Made by a program: the position numbers and the translations under genes. Shown here piece after piece: positions 8,873 to 18,009 of a stretch of 64,000 nucleotides of DNA (positions within the stretch are counted from its first letter, which is position 1; each line of letters begins with the position of its first letter). The notes below the pieces were generated by a model. It made no database searches and was not told the origin of the DNA. It saw nothing but the letters and a program-made list of their open reading frames with translations. Source of the stretch: Paraburkholderia ultramafica (GTDB taxonomy: Bacteria > Pseudomonadota > Gammaproteobacteria > Burkholderiales > Burkholderiaceae); NCBI RefSeq assembly GCF_902859915.1, contig NZ_CADIKK010000002.1, positions 1 to 64,000 on the forward strand, in the 5' to 3' direction.

Positions 8873-9334
8873 TCACGCCGACACCGCACGCGCCGCGCCG
8901 ATACGCGAAACAACGAGATCGGCGATGAAAGCAATCCCCAGCGCCGCCGCGCCGCAGATGAAAATCAGCGCGTAATCGTTATGCGTATGGGAAAACAGAA
9001 ACGAGTACCCATAGCCGCCGAGCGCCTGGAACAGCGCGAAGGCCGTCGTCGCGCGGCTCCATGCGGCCCGCTGAGGCGGTGGCAGAGCAGGCAAGCCGAG
9101 CAGCTTCAACGCCGGCGACACCGCGCCGCAAAGCAGCGCGTATTGCGGCATGACTCGCGCAAGAACGCGAATGCCGATCAGCGTGGCGAGCAGATGCGAG
9201 GCGGCGTCTTCCGCTGGAACGACCGCGGCGATTTCGCCGCTCCGCTGTGCCGCGACCAGGCCCCGGTGGAAAAACGCGCGGATTTCGCCGATCTCGGTGG
9301 CGACGGTTTCGCGGAATGCTTCGTCATCCGCCGC
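8873..9334 (-). pseudogene. Chimeric remnant: TetR C-terminus fused to an MFS C-terminus
   Basis: The frame continues without a start codon just after the TAG of the DHA2 efflux gene. Its first 60 codons (FRETVATEIGEIRAFFHRGL, then SGEIAAVVPAEDAASHLLAT and LIGIRVLARV) look like the ligand-domain end of a TetR regulator. It then reads in frame into a region with an FALFQALGGYGYSF helix and a further helix ending near FIADLVVSRI, resembling the last two helices of an MFS carrier. The TetR N-terminal DNA-binding part and most of the MFS protein are absent. A deletion joining two neighbouring genes explains this best. A short frame from ATG 9151 remains but is unlikely to be functional. Confidence 0.6.
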
Positions 9335-10981
9335 CTACAGCCCGCTGCGGTGTGGCGGGAGCGGCTTGTCGGGCGCTTGTCCGTCCGCCGCGGCGTCGGT
9401 TTCCAGATAGCCGACCTGCACCGGCGGCACGAACCACGCGAGGCAGAGCCCGACCAGCGCGGCGGCGCCCGCGACCAGAATGCCGATGTGGATCGACTGC
9501 ACGAGCGCTTCGCGCGCGGAATGCATCATCGCGTCGCCGGCTTGGCCGGCACTCACCAGACGGTTGATCAGCGCGGCCTGTTCCGCGCGGTCCACCAGCA
9601 GTTCGGGACTGGCGAATGATTTGAACCACTGCGTCGCCTGATACGAATCGAGCGAGCGATGCACGCCGCGCGAGTAGAGATGGCCGAGCAGCGCGCCAGT
9701 CATCACGGTGCCGAGCATCCCGCCGAAGGTACGCAGCGATTGGAGCAGCGCGGTGGCCGCGCCGACGTGATCGCGTGTGGCGATCTGTTGCGAACAGACG
9801 GTCAGGCTGGTGGCGACCAGACCGAGTCCGAGCCCGCTCATGGCCATGCATGACAGCCACACCAGATGCGGTTCCGTGCCGCGCAGCACGACCACGCTCA
9901 GGCACGCGAGCGCGGACAGCGCAAAACCGACATACATGATGCCGTTGGCGCGCTTGATCCGTGTGACGATACGATTGTTGATCACGCTGCCGACGGTCGT
10001 GCCGAGCAGCAGCGGCGTGATCAGCATGCCGGAGTCGTGCGCGGACATCGCGTAGCCGCCTTGAAACAGCAGCGGCACATAGAACACCAGCGAAAACAGC
10101 GCGAAGCCGCCGAGCACCGACATCGCGAAGAGCGCGGCCAGCTTGCGGTTCATCAGCATGTCCACCGGCACGATCGGATCGCCGACGCGCCGCTCCCAGA
10201 GCCAGAGTATCGACGTGCAACTGGCCACCAGCACGGCTAACGCGATGGTCGTCCGATCGACGCCGCGTCTCGGAAACTCTTCGATCAGCACCTGCACCGC
10301 GCCGAACGTGAGTGCGAGCACGCCCGCGCCGAGCCAGTCGAGCCGCACGGGGCCCTTGCGCCGCAGATGGTGCAGTGGCGGCAGAAAGCGCAGCACGAAC
10401 AGCAACGAGACGACGCCGATCGGCACGTTGACGAAGAACACCAGCCGCCAGCCGCCGTATTGCGTCAGCATGCCGCCGAGCGTCGGCCCCACCATATTGG
10501 CGACGCCGAACGAGGACGTGACGAACACCAGCCAGCGCAGCCGCAGTCTTGGACTGGGGAACAGATCGGCGACGGTGGCGAACACCGTGCCGATCAGAAT
10601 GCCGCCGCCGATCCCTTGCAGGCCGCGCGAAATCACCAGCGCAAGCATGCTGCCGGCGAGTCCGCACAACACCGACGCACCGGTGAACAACAGGATCGCG
10701 GCGATCAGAAACGGCTTGCGGCCGAACAGATCGCCGAGCCGCCCGAAAATCGGAATCGTGATGACGGAGGCCAGCATGTACGCGGTGGCGACCCACGCGT
10801 ACAGGTCGAAGCCTCTCAAGTCCGCGACGATGCGCGGCAACGCGGTGCCGACGATGGTTTGATCCAGCGCCACCAGCATCGCGACGAAGGCGATGCCGAG
10901 CATGGCCAGCAGCGATTCGCGAAACGGCAGCAATTGTCCGCTGGGTGTGCTTGGATCAGGCTTGACGACCCCAGCCGTCAT
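9335..10981 (-). CDS. DHA2 (EmrB/QacA) family drug:H+ antiporter
   Basis: A 548-residue inner-membrane protein with about 14 hydrophobic helices. LDQTIVGTALPRIVADL in helix 1 is the DHA2 motif, GRLGDLFGRKPF is motif A, and QGIGGGILIGTVFATVADLF fits motifs B and C. Such pumps export lipophilic drugs, dyes or organic acids. The start lies 7 bases after the DUF3303 gene, so the two form an operon. A TetR remnant just downstream may be the relic of its former regulator. Confidence 0.88.
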   Translation of the reverse strand: MTAGVVKPDPSTPSGQLLPFRESLLAMLGIAFVAMLVALDQTIVGTALPRIVADLRGFDLYAWVATAYMLASVITIPIFGRLGDLFGRKPFLIAAILLFTGASVLCGLAGSMLALVISRGLQGIGGGILIGTVFATVADLFPSPRLRLRWLVFVTSSFGVANMVGPTLGGMLTQYGGWRLVFFVNVPIGVVSLLFVLRFLPPLHHLRRKGPVRLDWLGAGVLALTFGAVQVLIEEFPRRGVDRTTIALAVLVASCTSILWLWERRVGDPIVPVDMLMNRKLAALFAMSVLGGFALFSLVFYVPLLFQGGYAMSAHDSGMLITPLLLGTTVGSVINNRIVTRIKRANGIMYVGFALSALACLSVVVLRGTEPHLVWLSCMAMSGLGLGLVATSLTVCSQQIATRDHVGAATALLQSLRTFGGMLGTVMTGALLGHLYSRGVHRSLDSYQATQWFKSFASPELLVDRAEQAALINRLVSAGQAGDAMMHSAREALVQSIHIGILVAGAAALVGLCLAWFVPPVQVGYLETDAAADGQAPDKPLPPHRSGL

Positions 10982-10988
10982 AGCAGGC

Positions 10989-11273
10989 TTATTGGCGGGC
11001 CGCCTGATATTTTCCGACCGCGGCGCCCAGGTCTTCGTCGGTCATTGCCGGGAAGACGCTCATCGTCAGCAGGTCGCCCCAATCGAGCGTCAGCGCCGCC
11101 ATGGCCTGCGGGTCGTCCGACTCGACGATCGCAACGCCGTGCAGTCCGCCGATTGCATGCCAGCGCCCCAGCAATTTGACACCCTCTGGCGTCTGGCCGC
11201 CCGTTTTCATGAAGCGTTCGATGACGGCATTCTCAGCGGTCGGCAGACCGCTCCACTGCACGATGAATTTCAT
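10989..11273 (-). CDS. DUF3303-family small protein
   Basis: A 94-residue protein starting MKFIVQWSGLPTAENAVIER, with a ferredoxin-like alternation and the GRWHAIGGLHGVAIVESDDP segment typical of DUF3303. It is cytoplasmic. The family is small and uncharacterised, resembling dimeric alpha-beta barrel proteins. It is the first gene of a two-gene operon with the DHA2 efflux pump. A role next to efflux is suggested only by this arrangement. Confidence 0.8.
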   Translation of the reverse strand: MKFIVQWSGLPTAENAVIERFMKTGGQTPEGVKLLGRWHAIGGLHGVAIVESDDPQAMAALTLDWGDLLTMSVFPAMTDEDLGAAVGKYQAARQ

Positions 11274-11578
11274 TGCGCGTCTCCAATCCGAATTGGCGAT
11301 GCTGGCTCGTGGCGCGCCGCGATCGTCGCTTGTGGTGTGCGATGCGTCGATTGCCGCGCGTCGCGAGCACTGCTGCGCCATCGAGCTGTCCGGATAGCGT
11401 GAACTATTGGCCGGACGGCAGGTATAAAACCACGTGGCGTCCTAAGCATCATAGGTGAGCGCGTGGCGCACGGCGTCGCCGCGAGCGGACATTCACCAGG
11501 CCAATTGAACCGGCACCCCTTTCGCGGGGAATACGTGAATGGGGCGCCGCGTTTCCAATTGCGGACATCTCGCGCGTC
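11274..11578 (-). other. Intergenic region with a candidate hairpin
   Basis: I see no credible gene here. GGCACCCC at 11512-11519 can pair with GGGGCGCC at 11541-11548, with one G-T pair on the minus-strand transcript, and CAATTG copies flank the pair. It lies 30-60 bases beyond the stop of the RGG-leader gene at 11579 and may end that transcript, but has no T-run. The rest should hold the promoter of the DUF3303-DHA2 operon, which I cannot place. Confidence 0.4.
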
Positions 11579-11785
11579 CTACAAATAGGGCCCACTAATG
11601 CGGCCTTCGAAGATGGCTGTGTTGATGTCCCAGTCGTCGACGTGGCCCGCGGCGCCATTGTCCACGGTGACGGCCACGGAACGGCCGCCGCGCAGTGCCT
11701 TCATCTGTTCGGCGGTGAGCGTCACTTCGTCATGTGCGTGATCCGCGCGACGCGGCAGGTCTTTGACAGCGACAGTGGATTTCAT
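11579..11785 (-). CDS. RGG-leader peptide 1 (candidate exporter substrate)
   Basis: A 68-residue peptide: MKSTVAVKDLPRRADHAHDE, a TAEQM segment, then LRGG at residues 31-34 and a 34-residue tail rich in Val, Gly and Asp (ending FEGRISGPYL). The KDL near the start and the Met-x-x-Leu-Arg-Gly-Gly end match the three other leader peptides of this cluster, although the middle is longer and lacks the LD pair. The tail has no Cys. AAAGAGGTTTGCC precedes the ATG, and a sigma-54 site lies 57 bases upstream. A C39 peptidase would be expected to cut after GG. It is an outlying member 9 kb from the exporter genes. Confidence 0.68.
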   Translation of the reverse strand: MKSTVAVKDLPRRADHAHDEVTLTAEQMKALRGGRSVAVTVDNGAAGHVDDWDINTAIFEGRISGPYL

Positions 11786-11841
11786 GGCAAACCTCTTTGC
11801 AGTAGGCGAGCGCGCACGGTGCGGCGCTCAGCTGTGCTTTT

Positions 11842-11857
11842 GCAAGGGATATGCCAA
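11842..11857 (-). promoter_or_regulatory. Sigma-54 (-24/-12) promoter for RGG-leader peptide 1
   Basis: On the minus strand the sequence reads TTGGCATATCCCTTGC, that is TGGCAT-N5-TTGC with the required GG-N10-GC spacing. The predicted transcript start is about 46 bases before the ATG at 11785. It is nearly identical in -24 box to the site before the leader gene at 31364. I see no copy of the upstream activator motif in 11857-12131. Confidence 0.72.
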
Positions 11858-12079
11858 TGCGCGCGGGACTTGCGCAGAAAAACCGCGGGTGGTCGTGACG
11901 CAAGTGCTGGCAAGGATGTGTGCCGCAAGTTGGCCGGAGATCACGCGCGATCCGCTTAAAGCCGGACTGACGTGTTCGGGCCGGCCCCACGAATTGCGTT
12001 CGAATGGTTGGGTGGCGGCGCAGCTTCAGGCGACACGAGCGGTGACACAGGCGACGATGCAAACGATGACCCAAACGCA

Positions 12080-12108
12080 AACGGCACGCGTGTCTGGCGC
12101 GTGCCGTT
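12080..12108 (-). terminator. Terminator after RGG-leader peptide 2
   Basis: AACGGCACGCG (12080-12090) pairs with CGCGTGCCGTT (12098-12108) around a 7-base loop. On the minus strand it is followed by TTTGCGTTTG. It starts 24 bases beyond the stop of the gene at 12132. The remaining bases up to the sigma-54 site at 11857 show no gene. Confidence 0.75.
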
Positions 12109-12131
12109 GCAATGACTATCCGGATTCGGCT

Positions 12132-12350
12132 CTAACCGCGTTGCCGGTTGCGCAGCATGGCCGCATCGGCGATCGCCCGATGGGCGGCGGGAAAGCCGGG
12201 CGGATATTCGACGACGCGCGCCGAAACCGGCACCAGCGGCGCGGCCATACTCGAGCGTACCCCGACGCGCGCGCCGCCGACAATGGCGGCCATCGCCTGG
12301 CGGTCGAGTTCGACGCTGTCGGCCAGGTCCTTGATGATGAGCTTTGGCAT
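12132..12350 (-). CDS. RGG-leader peptide 2 (candidate exporter substrate)
   Basis: A 72-residue peptide starting MPKLIIKDLADSVELDRQAM and continuing AAIVGG (double glycine at residues 25-26). It shares the KDL...LDR.AMAAI pattern with the peptide at 31364, with V in place of the Arg before GG. The tail of about 46 residues is Ala-, Arg- and Pro-rich and has no Cys. The start is preceded by CTGGAGCCGCC. It is divergent from the Ser/Thr kinase gene. Only a poor sigma-54 candidate is visible about 190 bases upstream. The leader supports secretion by the C39 exporter; the tail role is unknown. Confidence 0.7.
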   Translation of the reverse strand: MPKLIIKDLADSVELDRQAMAAIVGGARVGVRSSMAAPLVPVSARVVEYPPGFPAAHRAIADAAMLRNRQRG

Positions 12351-12885
12351 GGCGGCTCCAGAAAAGAAATCGGGCGGCCGGCCCATCAACTGGTCCGGCC
12401 GCCGCTCGTGTGTGTCGATCTGTGTGCAGAGGTCTCGTCGCACTATCAGTATAGGAAATCTGTTCGCAGCTTGCCTGTCTGTGACGACGTGGCGGCAGTC
12501 GAGGAACCCCTGTTCCCGCGCTCGAGTATTTCTAATGCACGGTCTGCGCCACTTCTATTCAAGGTTCCTGATAAAGTTGATGCAGACTTGCCACACAAGG
12601 CTTGCGCGTCTCGCCGGGAGATTGGCGGCGCAGTAACGGTGCGCTTCATCGGTGCGCGAGCGGTTGCGTATGCCCGACACGCGAGCGCATGCGGTTGGAC
12701 GCCGCGCGACACCCGCACGCCGCGTACGCCGTACCCGGCGCGGGCCAATCCTGGTTTGCGAAAGCGCGGGCCGGGAGCTAGTATCGAAGCGGCACATGTA
12801 ACTGGTTACGACAAGATTTCTATCAGCCCGCGTGGCTTCGGTCGCATGCGATCCGGCCCAACGGCAGCGGCGGCGCTTCGCACAA
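12351..12885. other. 535-base divergent intergenic region
   Basis: This separates RGG-leader gene 2 (minus) from the kinase gene (plus). I find no supported gene. On the minus strand, positions 12551-12537 read TGGCGC-N5-GTGC with GG-N10-GC spacing, a weak sigma-54 candidate about 190 bases before the leader gene. No obvious sigma-54 site faces the kinase. Confidence 0.35.
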
Positions 12886-14979
12886 ATGGCTAGCCTTGCG
12901 CGTGTGATTCACGACTTTCAGACCGGCGAGCTCTCCCGTGACGAGTTCGTCGCTCAACTCGACAGTACGTTGACGACCGAAGGACTCGGTCCCGCGCAGC
13001 TGCTGGAGATGCTCGGCGCCGCGCATCGTAAAACGCCGTTGCCCGACGATCTCTACGTGGAAGTGCGGCGGCGCATCGAGCAGTTGCGCGTGTCGAACGT
13101 GGCGGCGGGTGGCGAGGAAACCGGCATCCAGACCACGGTGGAGATTCCATCGGTGCGCTCCGCAAGCGCGGGTAACGCGGGCAGTGCGGGCGACGCCGCC
13201 AACGCGGAAAATGCCGCCGGACACGATCAGATCAAAGGCACCGGCGACACGCTGAACAACCGTTTCGTCCTCGAGGAATGTCTCGGCGTCGGCGGCATGG
13301 GCACGGTCTACAAGGCGCTCGATCTGCGCAAGCTCGAGGCGTCGGATCGCAAGCCGTATCTCGCGATCAAGGTGCTCAACGTCCAGTTTCGCGGCAATCC
13401 GAATTCGCTCGTCGCACTGCAACGCGAGGCGCGCAAGGCGCAGGTGCTCGCGCATCGCAACATCATCACGGTGTACGACTTCGACCGCGACGGGCCGATC
13501 GTCTATCTGACGATGGAGTACCTGAGCGGCAAGCCGCTCAGCCAGCTGCTGCGCACACCTGGCTATCAGGGCATGCCGGTGCGCGCGGCGCTGCCGATCG
13601 TGCGCGGCATGAGCGCCGCGCTCGCGTACGCGCATGAGCGCGGCTTCGTCCATTGCGACTTCAAGCCCGCCAACGTGTTTCTGACCACCAATGCCGAAGT
13701 GAAAGTGATCGACTTCGGCATTGCGCGCGTGTTCCAGCGGCCGGAAGAGGAGAGCGACGCGACCGTCTTCGATCCGGGCAGCCTCGGTGCGTTGACGCCC
13801 GCGTATGCGAGTCCGGAGATGATCGAGCATCGCGAGCCGGACCCGCGCGACGATATCTATGCGCTCGGCTGCATCACCTACGAGTTGCTGACCGGTCACC
13901 ATCCGTTCGATCGCCTGTCGGCGACCCAGGCGCGCAACGCGGACTTCAAGGCGCAGCGGCCGCCGAATCTCGATGCGAGGCAGTGGCGCGCGTTGCGGGC
14001 CGCGCTGTCGTTCGATCGCAGCACGCGCATGCCGAGCGTGGTGCGCTTCATCGCCGAGTTCGACAACGAGGCGCGCGCGGAGAAGTCGGGCACGTTGGCG
14101 AAGGTCGGGCTCGCGAGTTTTGCCGTGGTGTGCGCGGCGGCGGTCGGCGTGTTCGTGCTGAGGTCGGCGCCGACCCGGCAGGGCGGCGGGCCGACGGAGG
14201 TAGGCGCTTCGCAGCCGTTGGCGGATCGGGCGAATGGAGCGTCGACACCCATCGCAACATCACCCCCGCCACCCTCCAGGCCACCTTCAGCGCCCAAACC
14301 CGCACTGACGCTGGCCGCGATCACACCCGTGCTGGCGCAAGTGCCGTGTTCGGCGCTATCCGCTGCCGTGCAGGATCACTCGTTGACGGTGCGCGGCTTC
14401 GTTTCGCAGCACTACGGCGCGGGGCGTCTGAAGGATACGCTGGCGGCGCTGCCAGGCGTCGATACGCTGACGCTCGAAGTCGAGCCGCTCGCCGACGACA
14501 AGTGCGACACCGTCAAGGCGCTCGCGCCGTATTGGGTTCGCAACTGGCAAGCCGGCCGAGTGGCGGCTTTGCATGTGCGGCCGCCCGGCGGTCAGCTGAG
14601 CGAGGGTGACCCGTTGGTGGTCGACGTGACCACGCCGGGCCACGACTCCTATGTGAATCTCGACTACTACCAGCTCGACGGCAGTGTCGTGCATATGGTG
14701 CCGAGCCCGCGCGCGAAGGACAATCAGGCGCCGCCGAACTATGCGGCCACGATCGGCAGCGCCGGCGACTGGATCATTTCAAAGCCGTTCGGAGCGGAGA
14801 TGGTGGTGCTGCTGATTACACCCGCGCCGCTATTCGACAAGCTGCGTCCGGAAAGCGAATCGCGCGCCGACTATCTGCACGCGCTCGACACGCGGCTTGC
14901 GCAAATCCGCGGCAAATACGGTCAGGATCGCATCGTCGCCGATTTCGCGCCGATCACCACGAAGCCACGCGCGCCTTGA
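12886..14979 (+). CDS. Transmembrane Ser/Thr protein kinase with C-terminal DUF4384-like domain
   Basis: A 697-residue protein. The kinase domain spans about residues 125-395: glycine loop GVGGMG (134-139), Lys162 in LAIKVLN, catalytic HCDFKPAN (Asp258), and DFG at 276-278. Cys257 replaces the Arg of the usual HRD, so this is a non-RD kinase. A single helix follows (about 407-425), then a Pro/Ser-rich linker, then a periplasmic-side region whose end (LDYYQLDGSVVHMVPSPRAK) resembles DUF4384. The N-terminal 65 residues are a small helical extension. A GTG at 12832 is an alternative start. It ends convergently with the caspase/FGE gene, 75 bases away. Likely partners are the PP2C phosphatase at 30301 and the FHA protein at 20998. 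Confidence 0.88.
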   Translation: MASLARVIHDFQTGELSRDEFVAQLDSTLTTEGLGPAQLLEMLGAAHRKTPLPDDLYVEVRRRIEQLRVSNVAAGGEETGIQTTVEIPSVRSASAGNAGSAGDAANAENAAGHDQIKGTGDTLNNRFVLEECLGVGGMGTVYKALDLRKLEASDRKPYLAIKVLNVQFRGNPNSLVALQREARKAQVLAHRNIITVYDFDRDGPIVYLTMEYLSGKPLSQLLRTPGYQGMPVRAALPIVRGMSAALAYAHERGFVHCDFKPANVFLTTNAEVKVIDFGIARVFQRPEEESDATVFDPGSLGALTPAYASPEMIEHREPDPRDDIYALGCITYELLTGHHPFDRLSATQARNADFKAQRPPNLDARQWRALRAALSFDRSTRMPSVVRFIAEFDNEARAEKSGTLAKVGLASFAVVCAAAVGVFVLRSAPTRQGGGPTEVGASQPLADRANGASTPIATSPPPPSRPPSAPKPALTLAAITPVLAQVPCSALSAAVQDHSLTVRGFVSQHYGAGRLKDTLAALPGVDTLTLEVEPLADDKCDTVKALAPYWVRNWQAGRVAALHVRPPGGQLSEGDPLVVDVTTPGHDSYVNLDYYQLDGSVVHMVPSPRAKDNQAPPNYAATIGSAGDWIISKPFGAEMVVLLITPAPLFDKLRPESESRADYLHALDTRLAQIRGKYGQDRIVADFAPITTKPRAP

Positions 14980-15054
14980 GCGAACGCAGTGCCTGGCTTG
15001 CAAAGCCTGGTTAGGGCTGTATGAGTCGATCCTGAACCGGCTGCGAAGCGTGCA

Positions 15055-17091
15055 TCACTTGAGATCTTTGACGACCCGAAAGCCATCCTGCGATTGGCGT
15101 ACGCCCGCGCTGTACTTGAAGCGCGTTGCGGTGAGCATGTAGCTTGCGCCTTCGCGCCATGAGCCGCCCCGGATCACACGCATTTCGCAGCCAGGGCTGT
15201 CCCATGCGTGGCCGTCGATGGGCGCGCCCTGGTAGTTGTTGTGCCAGCAGTCGGCGGTCCATTCCCACACGCTGCCGTTCATGTCGTACAGGCCGAGCGG
15301 ATTCGGCGCGAACGAACCGACTGATTCCGGCCCTTCCTTGTGCCACGGATCGCCGCAGTCCTTGCAATTGGCGTTGCCCTTGCGCATCTGCTCGCCCCAC
15401 CAGTAGGCGGTCGTGGTGCCGCCTCGGTCCGCGTATTCCCATTCCGCTTCGGTGGGCAGGCGGTATGGCTTTCCGGTGACTTTGCTGAGCCATTGCACGT
15501 ACTGCTGCGCGTCGTCCCAACTCAGGTCGCGCGCCGGTGCGGCCTTGTTGGTATTGCTTTCCGGCGTCAGCTTTTGACAGGCGTTGGCGGCGACGCACGC
15601 GTTCCATTGCTCGACCGTCACCTCATATTTGCCGATCGCGAACGGTGCGCCGATGCTCACGTGATGGACCGGCTTTTCGGATGGATCGTCGGTGCTGCTG
15701 CCCATCGCGAACGAGCCAGCAGGCACGGGGACCATGATCGGGCAGGTGGCGCAGTCGCGATTTTCACCGGCGCTGGGTGGGTGCGTGACGGCGGGCTTTG
15801 GTGCGACTGCCGCGGCGGGCGGGGCAGCGGGTGCCGCAGCGCCTGGCGCCGGCGTCGGCACCGCGTGCGGGTGCTCTTGCGCGGGCGCGCTGGCTGGCGC
15901 GGCGGGTCGTGCGGCTTGCTGCGCGGGTGCCACCGGTGGCGGTGCAGCCGCCGCAGGCGCGCTCGCCGTCGCGGCCGCCCGCAGACGATCGATGCGCGCA
16001 TGAGCGAGCGTCGCAAAGCGCCCGTTCGGATAGGCCTTCAGATACGCCTCGTAATCGGCCGGGTAGTTGCTGTCCTTGATCGAATTCCAGAACGTGATTT
16101 CGTATTGCTCGCTGCTGTCTTTCGGAAGGATGCCTCTGCTGTGCAGCATGACGACCGGATCGTCGTGGACGGCCCACGCGAGCGACGCAGTCGGGTCACG
16201 ATTAGCGGCTCCGCTCAGGCGAGAGGACGGAGAAAGCGGCGCAGCAATCCACGGTTGTTGCTCATCGCCGGTCGCCTCGCGAACTTGCGCGGCGACACGC
16301 TGAAACAGGCTGTCCAGCGTTTGCGACGGCGCGCTCTTCAGCGCGTGCAGCAGTGCGTTGGTGTAAACGCCATGGCGCGCGCCATCCGCGGCAAAGCCAC
16401 CGGGTGCGGCTGCATAGGCGATCACGGTGCCGGCTGACGGCGCTGGCGAATCTGTCGTCGCGTCAGGCGAGAACGGATCGTTCAGGCACGTATCGAGGAT
16501 CACGAGATCGAGTCGGCCAGCACGCGGCGCGCGCATTGCCTGCAACACGGCCTTCAAATCGACGCCGCTGCTCACCAGCGACGCCGGCAAGCGTGCATCG
16601 AGTCCGGCGGGCATGAGCAGCGTCTGCCGGCCAATTTGCATCCCGTGTCCTGCGAAATAGAAGAGACCGACGCCGCTCGCGCCCAAACGCTGATGGAATT
16701 CGCCGATCGCCTGCTGCATGTCTTGCGGCGTCGCATTCGTGCGCGTGATGACGTCGAAGCCGAGTGCGCGGAGCGTGTCGCCCATTGCTTCGGCGTCGCG
16801 CGGCGCGTTATTGCGGAGCGGGTCCGTGAGATTGCCATACGCGCCGTTGCCGATCACGAGCGCGATACGTGGAGAAAGCGCGCGTGGAGAGAGCGCGTCG
16901 CCGCGTGATGGCGTGAATGGCGAGATCACGGCCCCCGTCACAGCCGCCGCATTCGTACCCGTTGCAGGAGTCGCAGTGGTCGCATGAGTCGCGCCCCGCT
17001 GCGCGTCTTCACGTTGCGCCGCGGCACAAGCACTGCCCCATGGCGCCTGGATTGCCCCGGCCATGCACACCAGCAGGAATATTCGCCACAC
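15055..17091 (-). CDS. Exported caspase-like (C14) protein with C-terminal FGE/SUMF1-type domain
   Basis: About 678 residues. A signal peptide ([20 protein letters not shown]) leads to a caspase domain, about residues 75-300: [20 protein letters not shown] with the catalytic His, and [11 protein letters not shown] with the catalytic Cys. A Pro/Ala-rich linker follows, then an FGE-sulfatase domain from about 450 ([20 protein letters not shown] to VIRGGSW and DGFRVVKDL). The Cys pair used by true formylglycine-generating enzymes is not seen near GGSW, so this is probably a binding fold rather than an FGE. GTG 17091 is chosen because AGGAAG lies five bases before it; GTG at 17136 is possible. 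It diverges from the DUF4399 pair. Confidence 0.85.
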   Translation of the reverse strand: MWRIFLLVCMAGAIQAPWGSACAAAQREDAQRGATHATTATPATGTNAAAVTGAVISPFTPSRGDALSPRALSPRIALVIGNGAYGNLTDPLRNNAPRDAEAMGDTLRALGFDVITRTNATPQDMQQAIGEFHQRLGASGVGLFYFAGHGMQIGRQTLLMPAGLDARLPASLVSSGVDLKAVLQAMRAPRAGRLDLVILDTCLNDPFSPDATTDSPAPSAGTVIAYAAAPGGFAADGARHGVYTNALLHALKSAPSQTLDSLFQRVAAQVREATGDEQQPWIAAPLSPSSRLSGAANRDPTASLAWAVHDDPVVMLHSRGILPKDSSEQYEITFWNSIKDSNYPADYEAYLKAYPNGRFATLAHARIDRLRAAATASAPAAAAPPPVAPAQQAARPAAPASAPAQEHPHAVPTPAPGAAAPAAPPAAAVAPKPAVTHPPSAGENRDCATCPIMVPVPAGSFAMGSSTDDPSEKPVHHVSIGAPFAIGKYEVTVEQWNACVAANACQKLTPESNTNKAAPARDLSWDDAQQYVQWLSKVTGKPYRLPTEAEWEYADRGGTTTAYWWGEQMRKGNANCKDCGDPWHKEGPESVGSFAPNPLGLYDMNGSVWEWTADCWHNNYQGAPIDGHAWDSPGCEMRVIRGGSWREGASYMLTATRFKYSAGVRQSQDGFRVVKDLK

Positions 17092-17456
17092 TTTCACTTC
17101 CTGTTTGTAGCGGACAGAACTTAGGCATTCGAGCACCGCGCCGCTCGCAACATTCGCTGGAGCAATTCGGGCGAAGCATCGATGCCGCTATCGAACATCC
17201 ATCTGCAACCTGTTAATAACGATAGCACGCGCTTTGCGCGTCACAACTGTCCGTGTCTCCTCAATGCGTCATACGGTTAACGAGCGTCGCGTATCTTTTT
17301 GGCAAGTTACGTCCTAAGCTAATTCACAAAGTAACGCCGCACAGTCGTTTTAAGTAGGCGGCCGTCCCGTCACTCGCGCCCGCGATATCCAGCCGGAACG
17401 TTCGGCCTGCCTTGCGCGGCCGAGGCGGCCACGACCACTCTTCGGGAGAGTGCGCT
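17092..17456. other. Divergent intergenic region between caspase/FGE and DUF4399 genes
   Basis: 365 bases with no supported gene. It must hold the promoters of both flanking units. TTTGGCAAGTTACGTCC near 17300 resembles a -24 box but lacks the GC at the -12 position, so I do not call a sigma-54 site. The stretch 17215-17345 is relatively AT-rich compared with its surroundings. Confidence 0.4.
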
Positions 17457-17963
17457 ATGCGAAGAAGAACCCTCACCCCCGTTGCTTTCGACAGCCGTCA
17501 TCGAGCGAATGCGCGCTTCGGCGCGTTGCGCACGGCCGTGTGCGCGACGCTGTTCGTGGTGCTCGGCAGCATGGCGCCGGCCGGCTCCGCGCTGGCTGCA
17601 CAGACGGCATCGCCGCCTGGCGCCGAGGAATACATCATCTGGCCGCCCGATGGCGCGGTGATTCACGGCGGCAAGCTGTGGGTGCGCATGGGCCTGCGCA
17701 ACATGGGCGTGTGCCCGAAGGGCGTCGCGTTTCCGAACACCGGCCATCACCATCTGCTGATCGACACCGACCTGCCGCCGCTCGACCAGGAGATTCCATC
17801 GGATCGCAATCACCTGCACTTCGGCGCGGGTGAAACGGACGCGCGTATCGAGTTGCCGCCGGGCCAGCACACGTTGCAGCTGATTCTCGGCGACCACAAC
17901 CACGTGCCGCACGTGCCGCCCGTGTACTCGAAAAAGATCACCATTACCGTGAAAAAAGACTAG
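17457..17963 (+). CDS. Exported DUF4399 protein, copy 1
   Basis: A 168-residue protein with a long N-terminal region and a signal helix (CATLFVVLGSMAPAGSALAA). The mature part is a DUF4399 domain with the His-rich GHHHLLIDTDLPPLDQEIP and NHLHFGAGET segments, ending in a beta-rich tail. The family is exported and uncharacterised. The clustered histidines suggest metal binding, which is an inference. GGGAGAG precedes ATG 17457. It is followed 46 bases later by a close paralogue, so the pair arose by tandem duplication and is probably one operon. Confidence 0.82.
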   Translation: MRRRTLTPVAFDSRHRANARFGALRTAVCATLFVVLGSMAPAGSALAAQTASPPGAEEYIIWPPDGAVIHGGKLWVRMGLRNMGVCPKGVAFPNTGHHHLLIDTDLPPLDQEIPSDRNHLHFGAGETDARIELPPGQHTLQLILGDHNHVPHVPPVYSKKITITVKKD

Positions 17964-18009
17964 CGCGATCCGTGAGTGCAAAGCGGGTCCGTCAGGACGG
18001 AGAGATCTC

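Noticed and set aside
12537..12551. Sigma-54 promoter for RGG-leader gene 2
   Set aside because: Spacing is right, but TGGCGC and GTGC are poor matches and the site is about 190 bases from the start, unlike the other four. Kept only as a weak candidate.
15055..16500. True formylglycine-generating enzyme
   Set aside because: The Cys residues required for catalysis are not visible near GGSW and no sulfatase gene is present.
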